Below the pieces are notes generated by a model, which saw only the letters and a list, made by a program, of their open reading frames with translations, was not told where the DNA came from and did no database searches. Shown here one piece after another: positions 61,083 through 64,000 of a stretch of DNA of 64,000 nucleotides. Source of the stretch: Nigerium massiliense (GTDB lineage Bacteria > Actinomycetota > Actinomycetes > Propionibacteriales > Propionibacteriaceae); NCBI RefSeq assembly GCF_000826085.1, contig NZ_CCYM01000001.1, positions 1 through 64,000 of the forward strand, read 5' to 3'. A program made the position numbers and the translations under genes. Every line of letters begins with the position of its first letter. Positions within the stretch are counted from its first letter, which is position 1.

Positions 61083-62537
61083 TCAGCGGGTCGTCGTACC
61101 GCTGCGGCGCCGGCCGGAGCGCCGCGACCGTCCCTGCTCGGCCGGACGGCTCCGCTGGGCGCCCCGCGCGGCCGGCTGCTCGCCGCGGGACTGTCCCGCG
61201 ACCTTCTTCCCGGACGCGCCGCGGGGCTGGCCGGAGCGGGGCTGTTTTGCCGCCGCGCCGCGAGGGTGACCGCCCGACCGCGCCTGCCGGGGGCGTCCCG
61301 AGGCCGGGGCCGGCTGCCGCTGGGCCTGCGCCTGGGCCACGACCGGCTGCGCCAGCGCCTTGGCCTGCGCGGGGTCGAGGTAGGACCGCTCGCCCGGGGC
61401 GAGCTCGCCCAGCGTCTGCGCGTCCGCGACGCCGCGGGTCGCGTGGATGTGCGCCGCTCGCATCAGCTGACGCACCTCGGGTAGCTGCTCCTTGGTGGCC
61501 ATCGTGATGACCGTGCCCGCCTTGCCCGCCCGGGCCGTGCGGCCGGAACGGTGCAGGTAGGCCTTGTGTTCCGCCGGCGGGTCGGCGTGCACCACCAGGC
61601 CCACGTCGTCGACGTGGATACCGCGGGCAGCGATGTCCGTGGCGACCAGGGTGGACACGCGGCCCGAGTGGAAGGCGTCCATGTTGCGGGTGCGCGCGTT
61701 CTGAGCGAGGTTGCCATGCAGTTCGACCGCTGCGACGCCGCGGGCGACGAGCTGCTTGGTGAGCTTCTTCGCGCCGTACTTGGTGCGGGTGAACACGATG
61801 GTCTTCCCGGGCGCGGCGGCCAGGTCGGCCAGCACGGCCGTCCGGTCGGCCGCGGCGACCTCCAGCACGTGGTGATCCATCGTGGCGACGGTGGCCTGCG
61901 CGGAGTCCGCCTCGTGGACGACGGGGTCGTGCAGGAACCGCTTGACGAGGGTGTTCACCCCGCTGTCCAGCGTGGCGGAGAACAGCAGCCGCTGCCCCTC
62001 AGGCGACGTCTTGTTGAGGATCTTGGAGACCATCGGCAGGAAGCCCATGTCGGCCATCTGGTCGGCCTCGTCGATGACGGTGACCTCGACGGCGCGCAGA
62101 TCGACGGCGCCCTGATCCATCAGGTCGAGCAGGCGTCCGGGGCAGGCGACGACGACGTCGACTCCGCGGCCGAGGTCGCGCACCTGCGGGTTCTGGTTGA
62201 CGCCACCGAAGATCGTGCGGTGGCTCAGCCCGGCGACGTCGGCGAGCGGGACGAGGGACTCCTCGATCTGCTGGGCCAACTCGCGGGTCGGGGCCAGCAC
62301 GAGCGCCCGGGGCCGCTTGGGCGCCGCGGACGTCCGGCGTGCGGCCAGCCGGGTCACCAGCGGGAGCAGGAAAGCGTAGGTCTTTCCCGAGCCGGTGCGG
62401 CCACGGCCGAGCACATCACGGCCGGCGAGGCCGTCCGGCAGAGTGGCGGCCTGGATCGGGGTGGGGCTGGTGATGCCGAGGCGGGCCAGGGCATCGGAGA
62501 AGGTCTGGGGAACGCCCAGACGTGCAAAATCAGACAA
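61083..62537 (-). CDS. DEAD-box RNA helicase
   Basis: The 484-aa product has the Q motif (FSDALARLGITSPTPIQ), Walker A GRTGSGKT, PTRELAQQ, VIDEADQM, FSATL and HRSGRTARAG in order over about 375 residues. An Arg/Gly/Gln/Pro-rich tail of about 100 residues, probably disordered and RNA-binding, follows. It resembles RhlE/CsdA-like helicases that act in ribosome assembly or cold adaptation. The best start is TTG at 62537 (MSDFARLGVPQ); no ATG or GTG fits. The 190-bp region upstream has no clear promoter motif. Confidence 0.92.
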   Translation of the reverse strand: MSDFARLGVPQTFSDALARLGITSPTPIQAATLPDGLAGRDVLGRGRTGSGKTYAFLLPLVTRLAARRTSAAPKRPRALVLAPTRELAQQIEESLVPLADVAGLSHRTIFGGVNQNPQVRDLGRGVDVVVACPGRLLDLMDQGAVDLRAVEVTVIDEADQMADMGFLPMVSKILNKTSPEGQRLLFSATLDSGVNTLVKRFLHDPVVHEADSAQATVATMDHHVLEVAAADRTAVLADLAAAPGKTIVFTRTKYGAKKLTKQLVARGVAAVELHGNLAQNARTRNMDAFHSGRVSTLVATDIAARGIHVDDVGLVVHADPPAEHKAYLHRSGRTARAGKAGTVITMATKEQLPEVRQLMRAAHIHATRGVADAQTLGELAPGERSYLDPAQAKALAQPVVAQAQAQRQPAPASGRPRQARSGGHPRGAAAKQPRSGQPRGASGKKVAGQSRGEQPAARGAQRSRPAEQGRSRRSGRRRSGTTTR

Positions 62538-62715
62538 AGAAAACCGTTCGTTCGGTGTCTTGCAGTGCGCTCAACTGATTCCGGCTGGGTGCCGGTGCGA
62601 CGCGGTCGATGGACGCCGACAGACGTCCCAACACCGAGGGCCCGCGGCAAGACGGGGCGGGCCGACTCGACCAAGGATAGCGGGGGTGACGCCGAACCCC
62701 TGCATCGGCGTCAAC

Positions 62716-62721
62716 TAGGCT
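62716..62721 (+). promoter_or_regulatory. TAGGCT -10 box before the Xi-class transferase gene
   Basis: TAGGCT ends 7 bases before the ATG at 62729, the leaderless arrangement. Confidence 0.5.
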
Positions 62722-62728
62722 CACCACC

Positions 62729-63769
62729 ATGAGCGAGCACGAAGAACACAGCCACGGCGGAGTGTACTCCAAGAAGGGCCGGGAGTACAACCGGGACAGC
62801 AACTACATCACCACGCGCATCGTCGCCGAGCCTCGCCCGGACGCCGACGAGCGCCCGGTCGAGCCGGGGCGCTACCGGCTGATCGCCGCCCGGGCCTGTC
62901 CGTGGGCCAACCGGACGCTCATCGTCCGCAGGCTGCTGGGCCTCGAGGACGTCCTCAGCGTCGGCATGCCCGGGCCCACCCATGACGCCGACTCCTGGAC
63001 GTTCGACCTCGACCCCGGCGGCGTCGATCCCGTCCTCGGCATCCACAAGCTCAAGGACGCCTACGAGAAGCGTTTCCCGGGCTACCCCCGCGGCATCACG
63101 GTGCCCGCGATCGTCGAGGTGTCCTCGGGCGAGGTCGTCACCAACGACTTCGCCCAGATCACCCTGGACTTCTCGACCGAGTGGACGGCCTACCACCGCG
63201 AGGGCGCCCCCGATCTCTACCCCGAGGCGCTGCGCGAGGAGATGGACGCCGTGATGAAGCGCGTCTACACCGAGGTCAACAACGGCGTCTACCGCTGCGG
63301 CTTCGCGGGTTCGCAGGAGGCCTACGACGCCGCCTACGACCGGCTCTGGATGGCGCTCGACTGGCTGGAGGAGCGGCTGGCGGACCGGCGCTACCTCATG
63401 GGCGAGTCGATCACCGAGGCCGACGTCCGGCTGTTCACCACCCTGGCCCGCTTCGACGCCGTCTACCACGGGCACTTCAAGTGCAACCGCAACAAGCTGA
63501 CCGAGATGCCGAACCTGTGGGCCTACGCCCGCGACCTGTACCAGACGCCCGGCTTCGGCGACACGATCGACTTCGTGCAGATCAAGCAGCACTACTACAT
63601 CGTGCACACCGACCTGAACCCGCTCTCGATCGTGCCCAAGGGCCCGGACCTGACCGGTTGGCTGAGCGCGCACGGCCGCGAGAAGCTCGGCGGGCGTCCC
63701 TTCGGCGACGGGACCGCGCCCGGGCCCGTGCGCCCGGACGAGGTCAGCCCGCACGTGCTACGCGCCTGA
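62729..63769 (+). CDS. Xi-class glutathione/mycothiol S-transferase (hydroquinone reductase family)
   Basis: The 346-aa product has the ECM4/PcpF-type active-site motif ARACPWANRTLIVRRLLGLE (Cys about 57) and the conserved helical domain (FAQITLDFST... YRCGFAGSQEAYD... FKCNRNKLTEMPNLWAYARDLYQ). Xi-class enzymes reduce S-conjugated hydroquinones using a low-molecular-weight thiol. Because this organism has mshC, the physiological thiol is probably mycothiol rather than glutathione (inference). ATG 62729, with the -10 box noted upstream. Confidence 0.9.
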   Translation: MSEHEEHSHGGVYSKKGREYNRDSNYITTRIVAEPRPDADERPVEPGRYRLIAARACPWANRTLIVRRLLGLEDVLSVGMPGPTHDADSWTFDLDPGGVDPVLGIHKLKDAYEKRFPGYPRGITVPAIVEVSSGEVVTNDFAQITLDFSTEWTAYHREGAPDLYPEALREEMDAVMKRVYTEVNNGVYRCGFAGSQEAYDAAYDRLWMALDWLEERLADRRYLMGESITEADVRLFTTLARFDAVYHGHFKCNRNKLTEMPNLWAYARDLYQTPGFGDTIDFVQIKQHYYIVHTDLNPLSIVPKGPDLTGWLSAHGREKLGGRPFGDGTAPGPVRPDEVSPHVLRA

Positions 63770-63796
63770 GCCGCCGGGTGGGCGCCTGGACTGGCC

Positions 63797-64000
63797 CTAC
63801 CGGTTGACGGGCAGGACGATGTCCTGTCCGGACAGTCGCAGGTGGACGCCGTCCTCGGCGACGTCGAGGCCGTCCACCCGCAGCCCCGCCAGCGCCGGCA
63901 GCGGGAGGAGCTGCGCGGGGTCGACCTGCGGCTGGGCACTCTCGCCCTGGTCCCCCGGGCCGAAGCCCGCGATGCCCGAGACGCTGACGCGCTGATCGAC
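63797..64000 (-). CDS. probable LmeA-family (DUF2993) protein, 3' end only
   Basis: The last 67 codons of a minus-strand gene that runs off the right edge (stop TAG at 63797-63799). The visible part (VDQRVSVSGIAGFGPGD... LRVDGLDVAEDGVHLRLSG, then QDIVLPVNR) has the alternating beta pattern and the G-V-x-L-x-L-S-G-Q-D-I-V-L ending seen in DUF2993/LmeA lipid-binding, cell-envelope proteins of actinobacteria. The identification is tentative because the signal-peptide half is outside the window. Confidence 0.5.
   Translation of the reverse strand, partial: VDQRVSVSGIAGFGPGDQGESAQPQVDPAQLLPLPALAGLRVDGLDVAEDGVHLRLSGQDIVLPVNR

Overview
The window is a G+C-rich, gene-dense bacterial chromosome segment from an actinobacterium that makes mycothiol. 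The evidence is mshC, the long-form HisG, the SdhC-SdhA-SdhB arrangement, RNase J, a DUF2469/DUF3516/YraN/ComM gene set, many GTG starts and many TANNNT-type -10 boxes placed 6-8 bases before a start codon. Gene order and content fit the Propionibacteriales/Propionibacteriaceae best, but that placement is inference. Almost everything is vertically inherited housekeeping DNA, mostly on the minus strand. I saw no CRISPR array, insertion sequence or prophage.

Layout. 1-712: the 5' end of a 16S rRNA gene (minus strand) with a leader carrying a boxA-like element and three tandem promoters. 713-8282: tyrS and a tightly overlapping arginine operon argC-J-B-D-R-H (no argF or argG) behind an ARG-box-like site. 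8314-18441: a Ski2-like helicase (DUF3516), pheST, a SpoU methyltransferase, and infC-rpmI-rplT behind a structured, attenuator-bearing leader, then sseB-like and membrane-protein genes. 18584-23624: hisE-hisG-PH gene, mshC, uppP and an aldo/keto reductase, with a 16-bp tandem repeat between mshC and hisE. 23744-25965: tRNA-Leu(GAG), a small accessory patch (DUF6582, a low-complexity lipoprotein, a DUF4236 microprotein) and a TauE-type exporter. 25974-31863: dprA, comM, yraN, doxX-like, DUF2469, rnhB, lepB, rplS. 32088-36640: an oxidoreductase and sdhCAB, inserted into the usual trmD-rplS neighbourhood; sdhA is frameshifted by a 26-bp tandem duplication. 36690-49210: trmD-rimM-khpA-rpsP, an NRAMP transporter, a His-rich amidohydrolase, ffh, ftsY, a hexapeptide-repeat membrane protein, smc and a GtrA protein. 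49525-51609: a TetR regulator, a gene remnant and a zinc alcohol dehydrogenase, an accessory insertion between smc and mutM. 51681-58532: mutM-rnc-rpmF-yceD-coiled coil-coaD-rsmD, a PPOX protein, recG, rpmB. 58675-64000: RNase J, GNAT, DEAD-box helicase, a Xi-class (mycothiol?) transferase and the 3' end of a probable LmeA-family gene.

How the genes work together. The window is dominated by translation (rRNA, PheRS, TyrRS, IF3, L35, L20, L19, S16, L32, L28, tRNA and rRNA modification and assembly factors), RNA processing (RNase III, RNase J, RNase HII, helicases), protein export (Ffh, FtsY, LepB), chromosome biology (SMC, DprA, ComM, RecG, MutM) and amino-acid biosynthesis (Arg, His). The main points of interest are the broken sdhA, the infC leader, the recurring leaderless-type promoters and the two small accessory patches at 23.9-25.1 kb and 49.5-51.6 kb.
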